Source: Nitratidesulfovibrio sp.
Lineage (GTDB): Bacteria; Desulfobacterota; Desulfovibrionia; Desulfovibrionales; Desulfovibrionaceae
Direction of reading: 5' to 3'
Length of the DNA: 64,000 nt
Assembly (NCBI RefSeq): GCF_040373385.1
Contig: NZ_JBDXXH010000004.1
Location: 51,942 to 115,941, forward strand
Position 1 is the first letter of the stretch, and every line of letters starts with the position of its first letter. The notes under the pieces were generated by a model. That model searched no databases, was not told the DNA's origin, and saw nothing but the letters and a program-made list of their open reading frames with translations. The translations under genes were made by a program, and so were the position numbers. This document shows, one piece after another, positions 1 through 8,240 of this stretch.

Positions 1-366
1 GCCTGGCTGGCGGAATCGTTCGGCATGCCGCGCAAGCGCGCCACCATCCTCACCTCGGTGACGCTGGCCATCATCGGCATTCCGGCCACGCTGTCCATGT
101 CCACCATGGCCAACGTGAAGATCTTCGGCATGACCGTGTTCGACCTGTACGACTTCCTGTCGTCCAACGTGCTGTTGCCCGTGGGCGGCATCTTCATCTG
201 CCTGTTTGCGGGCTGGGTGTGGGGTGCGGCCAACGTGAAGACGGAACTGTCCAACCGGGGCCAACTGCTCAACGGACCCATCATCGCCGCGTTCCTGACC
301 GTGGTGCGCTGGGTGAGCCCGGTGCTGGTGCTGCTGGTTCTCCTCAAAGGCCTCAAGGTCTTCTAG
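1..366 (+). CDS. Sodium-dependent transporter, NSS/SNF family (C-terminal part)
   Basis: The reading frame is open from the first base, so this is the 3' end of a longer gene. The visible 121 residues hold three hydrophobic segments: a helix around TILTSVTLAIIGIPATL, a second around VLLPVGGIFICLFAGWVWG, and a C-terminal helix ending VLVLLVLLKGLKVF. The pattern and the short polar linkers resemble the last helices of bacterial neurotransmitter:sodium symporters, which import amino acids with Na+ across the inner membrane. The substrate cannot be told from this fragment. A long palindrome and a terminator follow the TAG stop. Confidence 0.72.
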   Translation, partial: AWLAESFGMPRKRATILTSVTLAIIGIPATLSMSTMANVKIFGMTVFDLYDFLSSNVLLPVGGIFICLFAGWVWGAANVKTELSNRGQLLNGPIIAAFLTVVRWVSPVLVLLVLLKGLKVF

Positions 367-375
367 CGCGCGTCG

Positions 376-502
376 AAAACGCGCAGTACGCGGGCAATGG
401 CGGCGTCAAACCGTTTTTTTGCTCCGGTCGAGTACGGGAAGAGTACACTCCCGTCGCAAAAAAACGGTTTTCCTTGTCCTTGCCGCACGTCCTGCGCGTT
501 TT
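376..502. repeat. Long imperfect palindrome, family P copy 1
   Basis: Two arms of about 45 nt (376-420 and 458-502) are imperfect reverse complements; the innermost 14 nt pair exactly and are rich in A/T. The 37-nt loop contains GGTCGAGTACGGGAAGAGTA, which matches the loop of the palindrome at 19538-19682 although the arms differ. It starts 10 nt after the symporter stop codon. It may act as a transcript-end structure or be a small non-autonomous mobile element. Confidence 0.7.
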
Positions 503-605
503 CGGAAAGCCGCTGAACCCGCGCGAAAGCCGGAAAACGGAAATACTGCCGCGCGCAGTCGGAAATGCCGGCAGGGTTTCGTGCGAACCCGCAAGCCATG
601 AATGC

Positions 606-632
606 AAAGGCCCCGCTTCGGCGGGGCCTTTT
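606..632 (+). terminator. Rho-independent terminator
   Basis: A GC stem AAGGCCCCGC with a TTCG tetraloop and the matching GCGGGGCCTT arm runs into TTTTGC. It would end + strand transcripts from the symporter gene, beyond the palindrome at 376-502. Nearly symmetrical A and T flanks mean it could also serve the nuclease-like gene transcribed from the other side. Confidence 0.75.
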
Positions 633-719
633 GCGTTGAATGAGCAGGGGGCTGGGACGCGCGGGAAGGGGAAGTGAGGAAAAGGCGAATGCGGGAAGGT
701 GCAGGCCAGCCCCGCACCC

Positions 720-1184
720 TCACCATTCCTTGCGGCCCCCCGCGTAGGGCTTGGCCAGCCCGTGTTCGATGAGCGCGGTGGCGATGTCGCCGTCGTCGGC
801 CTCCACATCGGCCAGCAGGCGAAAGTACTTGTCGCGGCGCAGGTTGCGCAGGGTCACCGTGCTGCCCGGCGCGGCCATGCGCAGGGTCAGCTCGCGGGCG
901 CGGCGCGAAAGTTCGCGCAGGTTGGCGCGCGGGTCGCGCTTTTCGGGCGTGTCGCACCCGGCGATGCGCACGCTGATGGCCCGGCCCGCCACGGGCGGAT
1001 AGCCGGGAATGTCCACCACCAAGGTGTCGCCATCGGGCACGCGCAGCACCACGGCCCGCGCACCGCCGAATGTTTCCCCGGCCTGGCAGGCAAGACCGCC
1101 CGTGTCCGCCAGAAGCGGCGGGAACAGCAGGGGCAGGGCCAGAAGCCCGGCGCGGAGCATGCGGGCAAGAAATGTGCGGCGCAT
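720..1184 (-). CDS. Exported thermonuclease (SNase-like) family protein
   Basis: A 154-residue protein with an N-terminal signal peptide (basic MRRTFLARMLR followed by a Leu/Pro-rich core up to about residue 27). The mature part carries the SNase signatures: VPDGDT (D51, D53), the RIAGCDTPE block with Arg, Asp and Glu ligands, and a later KYFRLLADV block supplying the third catalytic Arg position. Family members hydrolyse DNA or RNA with Ca2+, here probably in the periplasm. The ATG at 1184 keeps the basic n-region, but no clear Shine-Dalgarno precedes it; ATG at 1160 is an alternative. It is shorter than typical exported nucleases, and nuclease activity is inferred. Confidence 0.75.
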   Translation of the reverse strand: MRRTFLARMLRAGLLALPLLFPPLLADTGGLACQAGETFGGARAVVLRVPDGDTLVVDIPGYPPVAGRAISVRIAGCDTPEKRDPRANLRELSRRARELTLRMAAPGSTVTLRNLRRDKYFRLLADVEADDGDIATALIEHGLAKPYAGGRKEW

Positions 1185-1185
1185 G

Positions 1186-1214
1186 CATATATAAAAATCT
1201 ATATATAGAAAAAG
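1186..1214. promoter_or_regulatory. AT-rich block upstream of nuclease-like gene
   Basis: This stretch is almost entirely A/T and contains two TATATA runs, in an otherwise strongly GC-rich window. It sits immediately upstream of the nuclease-like start and is the natural place for a -10 region or a protein-binding site. No full promoter consensus can be assigned. Confidence 0.35.
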
Positions 1215-1389
1215 TGCAAGAGTGCCGCGCGGCGTGGGACGGAGTTGCCGGGGCGGCCCCGTGCTTCCGTGGCTGCGGTTCGCGGGGGCGAACGCCCGGC
1301 AAGACCCGGCATCCGTTGCCGCCGCAACCCTGTCGTAGCCCGAATGGCGCGAAAAGGAATGGAACTTGCTGTACTTTTGGCGGAAGGTG

Positions 1390-1422
1390 AAAAAAATGCC
1401 CCGGCGGCACTGCCACCGGGGC
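1390..1422 (-). terminator. Rho-independent terminator after MoaE-like gene
   Basis: On the minus strand a GCCCCGGTGGC...GCCGCCGGGGC stem is followed by a run of seven T residues. It lies about 40 nt beyond the stop codon of the MoaE-like gene and is a textbook intrinsic terminator for it. Confidence 0.85.
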
Positions 1423-1459
1423 GGAACGGAATGTGGCGCGGGACCCGGGCCCCGTGGCG

Positions 1460-1822
1460 TCAGCCGAAGATTTCTTCCTTGGTCACCGCTTCGGCCTTGA
1501 TGCGGTCGAGCAGTTCGGCGAACACGGCCTTGACGTTTTCGCGGATGTCGCCCGCCACCACCAGGAACAGCACGTCGTCGCCGGGGGCCAGTTCGCCTTC
1601 CACGGCGTCGGCAAGGATGCGGAAGATGCCCGGACGCGCCGACAGCTCTCGGCATATTTCATTGATGCGTTCGCGGTCGGGGGTTACCCTGATGGCGACC
1701 ACGTTGCTCTTGTCCTTGCGCGACCAGCCGCGCACCACGCCGTTGTGCACCAGCACCATGCCGACGTTGTCGGCGAAGCCCGGTTCCTTCTTCAGGTCCG
1801 CGAGGGCCTTGGTAACGTCCAT
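1460..1822 (-). CDS. MoaE-like molybdopterin synthase catalytic subunit homologue (short form)
   Basis: The 120-residue protein aligns with the core and C-terminus of MoaE, which with thiocarboxylated MoaD inserts dithiolene sulfurs into precursor Z to make molybdopterin. Visible matches are VGMVLVHNGVVR (the 'VVTFTGxVR' strand), the segment GELAPGDDVLFLVVAGDIRENV, and the C-terminal RIKAEAVTKEE, whose lysines (K109, K115) resemble the paired catalytic lysines of MoaE. It is about 30 residues shorter than E. coli MoaE and lacks the middle 'LEHYPGM' region, so it may be a divergent paralogue. ATG start with GGAG seven bases upstream. No other moa gene is nearby. It is divergent from the following membrane protein gene. 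Confidence 0.68.
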   Translation of the reverse strand: MDVTKALADLKKEPGFADNVGMVLVHNGVVRGWSRKDKSNVVAIRVTPDRERINEICRELSARPGIFRILADAVEGELAPGDDVLFLVVAGDIRENVKAVFAELLDRIKAEAVTKEEIFG

Positions 1823-1874
1823 TCGTCACTCCGTATCAGGGTTGTTCCCTGGTTAGCCGTATCCAGAGGTCCGG

Positions 1875-4499
1875 ATGCCCCAGTTGCAATCGTTGCTGCG
1901 CCGCCTGCCGGAGTTCCGCGAATCGCGCATGAGCGCCGCGGGGCTTGCCCTGTGGCTGAACTGGCAGGGCGACATCAATCCCGCCGTGCCGCAGACCTTG
2001 CAGGACTACGGCGGCATGACCATTTCCGTCGAGCGCGACCAGTCGCTGTGGTTCTTCTTCTCGGCGGACGTGTTCCTGGCGCTGGCGCGGCTGGAAATAT
2101 GGGGCAAGTTCAACCCGTTGCCCGTGGCCGGGCAGGTGCTGCCCGCACGCCTGCTGCTGGGCATCAAGCGCGAGATTTCCCTGTCGCTGGAAAACGTGCT
2201 GACCACGCAGGAACTCATCGCCCCGCAGGAATTCCAGGTGTGGGTGCACCCCCGCGCCCGCGAGATGGGCACCGGCGTGCCGGGCCTGTCCTTCGAGAAG
2301 GCGGCGGCCCTGCGCGGCATGGTGCCCGCCGAATGGACCATGCTGCGGGCCGATTCGCGCCTGCCGTACCAGTCCACCACCGGATGGTACTCGGTGCTGC
2401 GCCCCCTGGGCAACCCCCTGGACAAGGGATTTCAGGCGGGCTGGCGCGCCATGTTCGGCGAGATCGAGGAAATCCTCAAGCGCCACAAGTTCAAGTACAT
2501 CCTGCACGAATCCTTTCTCATCTTTCCGCTGGAGAACCTGCGCCTGTACCGGCAGTGGTGCCGCGACCTCTTGCAGCGCGTGCGCGAGGTGAAGGAACAG
2601 CGCCCCGACAGCTACTGGCCGTGCGTCAGCGCCATCGTGGACCGCAGGGGGCTGAACTTCAACAACGAGCTGCCTCGCAAGGTCGCCCTGGACTGGGACC
2701 AACTGGTGCCCGACTACCCGCACACCAGCTTTCGCAACGCCTACCTGCTGGGCGAGGGCTTCACCATCCACGAGGTGCGTTTTTCGGTCGAGCACAGCAG
2801 CATGGACGACTGGTGCAACGTGGGCCTTGCCGACGACGGGCAGGAGGCGGGCGCGCTGCCGGTGGTGGTTTCCACCCGCGCGGTGGCGGGCAACAACCCG
2901 TGCTGCTTCTACTGCGGCATGCGCAACCACGAGGTCACGGCCTGCCCCACCCGCAAGCTGGAGACGCTGACCCCCAGCGTGTGGCGCGACGTGGCCCTGC
3001 TGGACTTCGACACCCTGAATCAGGGCTTCCAGATTATAGACGCGCAACTGGCCGGTGACATTGGCGAAGGGGTTGCCGTGCTGCTGGCCTCGGAAGGGGC
3101 GGAAGGCATCATGACCCGCGCCATGTTCGACATCGGCGGCGCCGCGCAGCACCGCATGGTGCGCCGCATGTGGCTGGCACGGGGCAAGGACTACCCCAAG
3201 GGCCTCGACGAGATGGCCCCCAAGGACGACAACCCGGTGTGGGGCGTGCTGGAGTCGATCCGCCATGGCGAGCCCATGGCGCTGGAGCGCGAACTGGCCC
3301 AGATCCAGATCAAGAACCCGCGCGACTACCGCAACCGCACCATGCTGGGCTACGTGGCCTTGGAACGTGGCGACCTGTTGCGCGCCGCCTCATTGTGGAA
3401 GGAAGCGGAAACCCTGGCTCCCACGGCGTTGCAGCAGGGGTGGCACATCTTTCTCCAGGCGCGCCTGCACGAGGTGCAGGGCAAGTACCAGCCTGCCACC
3501 CAGCTCTACCGGCAGGTGGTGCGGATGTGCCCCCAGTGGACCGATGCCGAGTACCGCCAGGCGGTGTGCCATGTGAAGATGGGCTTCGTGGAGCAGGCCA
3601 CGGCGCAGTTGCTGGCCCTGATCGCCCAGGATCCCAACGTGTTCAACCGGGTGCTGCTGGACCCGGAACTGGAGCGCGGTCACCTGCACCTGCTTACGGC
3701 GCTGCATGTGCCGTGGAGCGAGGCCGAGAACCGCGTGGAAGAAGAGAAGCAGGGGCTGGCGCGTCTGCGGGCGGAACTGGGCACGTGGTTCAGCGAGGAA
3801 CATCCCTTTACCGTGCAGACCGACATGCGCGTGGCCAATCTGGTGCGCATGGCCGAAATACGCAACTTCGTGCCGTACCAGACGGTAATCAATGGCCGCT
3901 CGCAACTGGAAAAGGACATGCAGCTGCGTATCGGGCGCGAGGCCAAGGACCTGAAGACCCTGTTCAACGGGTTCATGACCCGGCTGATGCACATCCGCGA
4001 CGAGGCGGCCTGGTTCCCGTTCCCGCGCATTCTGGTGGAGTTCAACAAGAACTACAACCTGTGCGCCGCCAGCCTGAACTGGGCGCTGAAGACGAATTTG
4101 CAGGTGGCGGAAACCTTCAAGCGCGCCCATGCCGTGGCCGAGGCCGAGGAGGAACGGCTGAAGGACCTGGAATCGCGCCTGAAGTTCCTGCGGATGGTGC
4201 GCGATTCCACACTGTTCATGCTGCTGTTTTGGCGCAGCTTCCTGTGGATGGAGATCGTCGGGCTGCTGCTGATCCTGGTGGCGGCGCCGCTTGCCCTGTT
4301 CTACGGCGAACGCGCCGGGTCCACATGGGCCACGGGCCTTATCAGCACCCAGAAATGGCAGTTGCAGAAGGGGCTGATCCTCATCCTGTCCGTGGTGGCC
4401 CTGGGCCTTGCCGCGCTGCGCACCACCCTGGTCTTCGAAAAGAAGAAGGATAAGTTGTTCAGCGAGGCTCGCGAAAAGCGCACGAAGAAAAAGAAGTAG
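1875..4499 (+). CDS. Large membrane-anchored protein with TPR-like region and CCHC zinc knuckle
   Basis: This 874-residue protein has no family I can name. Its N-terminal half is a mixed globular region. Residues 344-357 form an exact zinc-knuckle spacing, C-x2-C-x4-H-x4-C (CFYCGMRNHEVTAC). Residues of roughly 440-600 look like TPR-type helical repeats (for example LERGDLLRAASLWKEAETLAPTAL cut as separate helices). A helical region, two C-terminal hydrophobic segments near residues 780-845 and a very basic tail (REKRTKKKK) follow. It is therefore probably an inner-membrane protein with a large soluble domain. Start ATG 1875 has AGAGGT just upstream. It is monocistronic and ends in a terminator at 4567. 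Role unknown. Confidence 0.8.
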   Translation: MPQLQSLLRRLPEFRESRMSAAGLALWLNWQGDINPAVPQTLQDYGGMTISVERDQSLWFFFSADVFLALARLEIWGKFNPLPVAGQVLPARLLLGIKREISLSLENVLTTQELIAPQEFQVWVHPRAREMGTGVPGLSFEKAAALRGMVPAEWTMLRADSRLPYQSTTGWYSVLRPLGNPLDKGFQAGWRAMFGEIEEILKRHKFKYILHESFLIFPLENLRLYRQWCRDLLQRVREVKEQRPDSYWPCVSAIVDRRGLNFNNELPRKVALDWDQLVPDYPHTSFRNAYLLGEGFTIHEVRFSVEHSSMDDWCNVGLADDGQEAGALPVVVSTRAVAGNNPCCFYCGMRNHEVTACPTRKLETLTPSVWRDVALLDFDTLNQGFQIIDAQLAGDIGEGVAVLLASEGAEGIMTRAMFDIGGAAQHRMVRRMWLARGKDYPKGLDEMAPKDDNPVWGVLESIRHGEPMALERELAQIQIKNPRDYRNRTMLGYVALERGDLLRAASLWKEAETLAPTALQQGWHIFLQARLHEVQGKYQPATQLYRQVVRMCPQWTDAEYRQAVCHVKMGFVEQATAQLLALIAQDPNVFNRVLLDPELERGHLHLLTALHVPWSEAENRVEEEKQGLARLRAELGTWFSEEHPFTVQTDMRVANLVRMAEIRNFVPYQTVINGRSQLEKDMQLRIGREAKDLKTLFNGFMTRLMHIRDEAAWFPFPRILVEFNKNYNLCAASLNWALKTNLQVAETFKRAHAVAEAEEERLKDLESRLKFLRMVRDSTLFMLLFWRSFLWMEIVGLLLILVAAPLALFYGERAGSTWATGLISTQKWQLQKGLILILSVVALGLAALRTTLVFEKKKDKLFSEAREKRTKKKK

Positions 4500-4566
4500 G
4501 GCGTCGTGGCGACTTGCCTGCCGCGTCCGGCGCGACGGCCAGACACGATGTGTTCGGGATACGAGG

Positions 4567-4603
4567 AAACCCCCGCGCGACGGTTGTTGCGCGGGGGTTT
4601 TGC
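4567..4603 (+). terminator. Strong bidirectional terminator
   Basis: An AAACCCCCGCGCG arm pairs with TGCGCGGGGGTTT, followed by TTGCTTT on the + strand and an A-rich flank that gives T residues on the minus strand. It separates the convergent zinc-knuckle gene and tex. Confidence 0.85.
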
Positions 4604-4684
4604 TTTCAGTCCGTGCTTCCCGTCTGTGCTTCCGCCGGTCTGGCCTCCTTGTCGGCCTGGTCGATGGCGGCGCGCCGCAGCGGG

Positions 4685-6919
4685 CTACTGCTGGTCCACG
4701 CCCTTCATGGCCAGGCTCACCCGGCCGCGCGCCCGGTCCACCTCCAGCACCCGCACCTGCACGGTGCGGCCAGGGGCCACCACCTCCGACGGGTCGCGCA
4801 CGAAGCGGTCGGACAGCTGGCTGACGTGCACCAGGCCGTCGCGGTGCACCCCGATGTCCACGAACGCCCCGAAGGCCGTGACGTTGGTGACGATGCCCGG
4901 CAGCACCATGCCCGGTTCCAGGTCGTCGGGCGAATGCACCCCCTCCGCGAAGCGGAACGGGGTGAAGGACGGGCGGGGGTCGCGCCCCGGCCTGGCCAGT
5001 TCTGCCAAAATGTCACCAAGCGTGGGCAGCCCCACCCCCTCGGAAACATACTGCTCGGGTCGGATGCGCCCGCGCAGGTCGTCGCGGCGCAGCAGGTCGG
5101 CCAGGGCGCAGCCAAGGTCCGCCGCCATGCGGGCCACCAGGGTGTAGCGTTCCGGGTGCACCGCGCTGGCATCCAGCGGGTTGTCGCCGCGCACCCGCAG
5201 AAAGCCTGCTGCCTGCTCGAAGGCCTTGGGGCCAAGGCGCGGCACCTTCAGCAGGTCCTTGCGGCTGCGAAAGGGGCCGTTCTCCGCCCGGTGGAGCACG
5301 ATGTTGCGGGCCAGCACCGGGCCGATGCCGGAAACATGGGCCAGCAGTTCCGGGCTTGCGGTGTTGGCGTCCACGCCCACGGCGTTGACGCACGAGGCCA
5401 CCACCTCGTCCAGGGCGCGGCGCAGGGCGGCCTGGTCCACGTCGTGCTGGTACTGGCCCACGCCCAGCGAGCGCGGGTCGATCTTGACCAGCTCGGCCAG
5501 CGGGTCCATGAGGCGCCGCCCGATGGAAACGGCCCCGCGCACGGTCAGGTCATGGTCGGGAAATTCGCGGCGGGCCACGTCGGACGCGGAGTACACCGAG
5601 GCCCCGGTTTCGTTCACCAGCACCACGTCCACCCCTGCGGGCAGGCCCGCCCCCCGCACGAAGGCCTCCGTCTCGCGTCCGGCGGTGCCGTTGCCCACGG
5701 ACACCACCTCGATGCCGTATTTCGCGCAGCAGTCGCGCAGGGTGCGCGCGGCGCGTTCCGCCCCGGCGTCGCCGGTCAGCGGATGAATGACCTCGTGGTG
5801 CAGCAGGGTACCCTGCGCATCCAGGCAGACCAGCTTGGACCCGGTGCGCCAGCCGGGGTCCAGCGCCAGCATCCGGCGACCGCCCAGGGGCGGGGCCATG
5901 ATCAGTTCCCGCAGGTTGGCGGCGAATACCCCGATGGCCTGGGCCTCCGCCCGCTCGCGCAGGGCCGTGCGCAGTTCGTTTTCCAGCGAGGGGGCCAGCA
6001 GCCGCTTCCAGGCGTCGGCAAGGGCCGCATCCACCTGCCCGGCGGCTGTTTCGGGCCGTGGGGCGGGGCCGTTGGCGGCGATGCCCGCCCGGCGGTGCAG
6101 GATGTCCAGCGCGTCGGCGTCGTCGGGGCGCACGGCCACGGACAGGAAGCCTTCGCGCTCGCCGCGCAGCATGGCCAGCAGCCGGTGCGAGGGCATGGCG
6201 GCGGCGCGTTCCTCGTGGCCGAACCAGTCGGCGTAGGTGGCGCCTTCCGCCTCCTTGCCGGGCACGGCCTTGGCGCGCAGCACGGCGCGGCGTACGAACA
6301 GGTCGCGCAACGTACCGCGCAGGGGGGCCGATTCCGCGTAATTTTCGGCCAGGATGTCGCGGGCACCGGCCAGGGCGGCCTGCACGTCGGGCACGGCCAG
6401 TTCCGGGTCGGTGTCTTTCGGCGTGACATGGGGCGCGGCCAGCGCAAGGGCGTCCGCCGTGGGCCGCGCGGTGCGCAAGGCCTCCGCCAGCGGGGCCAGT
6501 CCGCGCCGCCGGGCCTTTTCCGCGCGGGTAATGCGCTTTGGCCGGTAGGGCAGGTACACGTCCTCCAGCGCGGCAAGGGTGGCGGCCCCGGCCACGGCCC
6601 CGGCAAGTTGCGGGGTGAGCAGCCCGCGCTCCTCCAATGATGCCAGCACGGTCGCCCGTCGTTTATCCAGTTCGCGCGCCTTTTCAAGGGCATCGCGCAC
6701 GGCGGACACTTGTACTTCGTCCAGGCTGCCGGTGGCTTCCTTGCGGTAGCGGGCGATGAACGGAATGGTGGCCCCTTCGTCCAGCAGGGCCATGACGGCG
6801 GATACGCCGGACACCGGCAGGGACAGCGCGACGGCCAGGACTGCCGGGGCGGCGGAGATCGGCGCGGCTGCGGGAATGGCGGCGGGGGTGGGGCTGTTGG
6901 CCTGAAGTTCTGGCGTCAC
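4685..6919 (-). CDS. tex: Tex-family transcription accessory / RNA-binding protein
   Basis: The 744-residue protein has the Tex layout: an N-terminal helical region including IPFIARYRKEATGSLDE, a YqgF-like RNase H fold around residues 335-440 (MLALDPGWRTGSKL...), tandem helix-hairpin-helix motifs around 500-575 (HVSGIGPVLARNIV and LLKVPRLGPKAFEQA), and a C-terminal S1 domain (GMVLPGIVTNVTAFGAFVDIG...). Tex binds nucleic acids and affects transcription and stress tolerance; its exact job is still unclear. The start is GTG with AGGA seven bases before it. The first ~25 residues are Ala/Pro-rich and poorly conserved. Confidence 0.93.
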   Translation of the reverse strand: MTPELQANSPTPAAIPAAAPISAAPAVLAVALSLPVSGVSAVMALLDEGATIPFIARYRKEATGSLDEVQVSAVRDALEKARELDKRRATVLASLEERGLLTPQLAGAVAGAATLAALEDVYLPYRPKRITRAEKARRRGLAPLAEALRTARPTADALALAAPHVTPKDTDPELAVPDVQAALAGARDILAENYAESAPLRGTLRDLFVRRAVLRAKAVPGKEAEGATYADWFGHEERAAAMPSHRLLAMLRGEREGFLSVAVRPDDADALDILHRRAGIAANGPAPRPETAAGQVDAALADAWKRLLAPSLENELRTALRERAEAQAIGVFAANLRELIMAPPLGGRRMLALDPGWRTGSKLVCLDAQGTLLHHEVIHPLTGDAGAERAARTLRDCCAKYGIEVVSVGNGTAGRETEAFVRGAGLPAGVDVVLVNETGASVYSASDVARREFPDHDLTVRGAVSIGRRLMDPLAELVKIDPRSLGVGQYQHDVDQAALRRALDEVVASCVNAVGVDANTASPELLAHVSGIGPVLARNIVLHRAENGPFRSRKDLLKVPRLGPKAFEQAAGFLRVRGDNPLDASAVHPERYTLVARMAADLGCALADLLRRDDLRGRIRPEQYVSEGVGLPTLGDILAELARPGRDPRPSFTPFRFAEGVHSPDDLEPGMVLPGIVTNVTAFGAFVDIGVHRDGLVHVSQLSDRFVRDPSEVVAPGRTVQVRVLEVDRARGRVSLAMKGVDQQ

Positions 6920-7028
6920 GGGATATTCCTGTTGTTGTCCGGTGGCGGACGATGTAAGTATGTGATTACGTCAGTGGATTGGTATTCTGCCACAGTCCTG
7001 CCATCCGCAACCGAGAAGGAGGCCTGCC

Positions 7029-7265
7029 ATGAGCCATACCGAAGCCGATCTGCCCGCCGTCATCCACGAGGCGGAGTTCGTCATCCTGGCCGACGGAACC
7101 CAGGTGCGCTACGAGGAAAGCGGCGGCGCGCGCGACGTGTTCGTCAACGACGAATGGTCTGCCCGCTCCACGCTGTTTCCCGGTTCGGACTACTGTCTCG
7201 AAACCGGGGGCTGCACCTATCTGCTCACCGCCACCGATGACGGGCTCAAGGTCGAGAAGCAGTAG
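7029..7265 (+). CDS. Small uncharacterised acidic protein
   Basis: A 78-residue protein preceded by a strong AAGGAGG ribosome site. It is acidic, without membrane segment or signal peptide. It has a short beta-rich pattern (EFVILADGTQVRYEE, RDVFVNDEWSARSTLF) and two cysteines in YCLETGGCTYLL. No family is recognised. It is divergent from tex and followed by a GC hairpin at 7302-7321. Confidence 0.7.
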   Translation: MSHTEADLPAVIHEAEFVILADGTQVRYEESGGARDVFVNDEWSARSTLFPGSDYCLETGGCTYLLTATDDGLKVEKQ

Positions 7266-7301
7266 CCAGTCCGGAGCCCGGCGTGCGGCCGGAAAATTGC
7301 G

Positions 7302-7321
7302 GGGCCGCGCATGTGCGCGGC
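7302..7321. terminator. Perfect GC hairpin between convergent genes
   Basis: GGCCGCGC-ATGT-GCGCGGCC is a perfect 8-bp stem with a 4-nt loop between the 78-residue gene and the convergent gene ending at 7415. There is no convincing T-run, so terminator function is only likely from its position. Confidence 0.45.
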
Positions 7322-7414
7322 CCTTGGCGTTCGCGGTGCCGGATCATGCGGCGTTTGGCGCTGCCGTTCTGCAGGCACGGGCTTTGGCGGCTGCGTGCTG
7401 CCGGGACTGCCCTG

Positions 7415-7888
7415 TCAGTTGATCGGCCCCTGCCCGCGCGCGGTAAGCCGGGCACGCAGATACGCGCCCAGCAGCGCGCCCGAGTCGTCCGGGCCATTCT
7501 CGCCGCCCTGCGTGATGCCAAGGGCGTGCAGGTCTTCCGCCACCTGGCGCTCCATCTTTTCCGACTCCATGAACATCACGTAGACCAGGGCGATGGTGGC
7601 GTCGTTCTCTTCGCTGCCGTCGCACAGGGCCGCCACGTGTTCGTGGGGCACGGTTTCCTGCAGGCGGTCCACGAACAGGGAGGCCCACTTGCCGTACAGC
7701 GATTCGGGCAGTTGGGGCACCATGGCCGACAACGCCCGCGCACCCCGTTCGTCCATGTCGGGCAGGGTCACGGCCAGAAAGTCTTCCAGGGCCTCGGTGC
7801 GGCGCCCGGCGTCGCGCGACAGGTGGCGCAGCACCGTGGCGACAAGGTGGGCGCGGGTTTCGTCGGGGGTGAGAGGGGATGCGGACAT
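7415..7888 (-). CDS. Uncharacterised helical protein
   Basis: 157 residues from ATG 7888, which has AGGAG eight bases upstream; the longer reading frame to 7951 has no ribosome site. The protein is acidic and mostly helical (for example ETRAHLVATVLRHLSRDAG, NDATIALVYVMFMESEKME), with no signal peptide or membrane helix. No family is recognised; it probably is a lineage-restricted cytoplasmic protein. Confidence 0.65.
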   Translation of the reverse strand: MSASPLTPDETRAHLVATVLRHLSRDAGRRTEALEDFLAVTLPDMDERGARALSAMVPQLPESLYGKWASLFVDRLQETVPHEHVAALCDGSEENDATIALVYVMFMESEKMERQVAEDLHALGITQGGENGPDDSGALLGAYLRARLTARGQGPIN

Positions 7889-8086
7889 GCGGGCTGCTCC
7901 TGCGGCGGGGTGGTATCCGTCCGATGCTCCGCGCGGCAGCGTGCGGGGCATGACAAGGTGCGCAGCCTAGCTCAGGCAGAGCCGCCGCGCAAGGTTGGCG
8001 GGCCGTTTCGGACTGCCACTGCCCGTTCCTGATGGGCGCCGGGAGCGGCTGGCTGGCACGTGCGGGCAACAGGGAGGGCCTTGGAA

Positions 8087-8122
8087 CGACAATGCGGTTT
8101 CGCGTGGGCGAAACCGCATTGT
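8087..8122. terminator. Long perfect hairpin downstream of tpx
   Basis: GACAATGCGGTTTCG pairs with CGAAACCGCATTGTC around a 6-nt loop. On the + strand it is followed by ATTTTC. It lies about 120 nt beyond the tpx stop codon. It may end transcripts from either side or be a stable 3' structure. Confidence 0.55.
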
Positions 8123-8240
8123 CATTTTCGTAAAACAGCCGGTGTCGGCGGTGTCGGCGTCGTTCCGGCGCCCATTTCAGGGGGGCCGTGCGGCAGGTGC
8201 CGACCGGGCCGGACCATCTGCGGGTTTTCCGCTGCCGTCG

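Noticed and set aside
1836-3266. Long antisense frame opposite the zinc-knuckle protein gene
   Set aside because: Composition is that of a shadow frame; the + strand frame has a ribosome site, membrane helices and a zinc motif.
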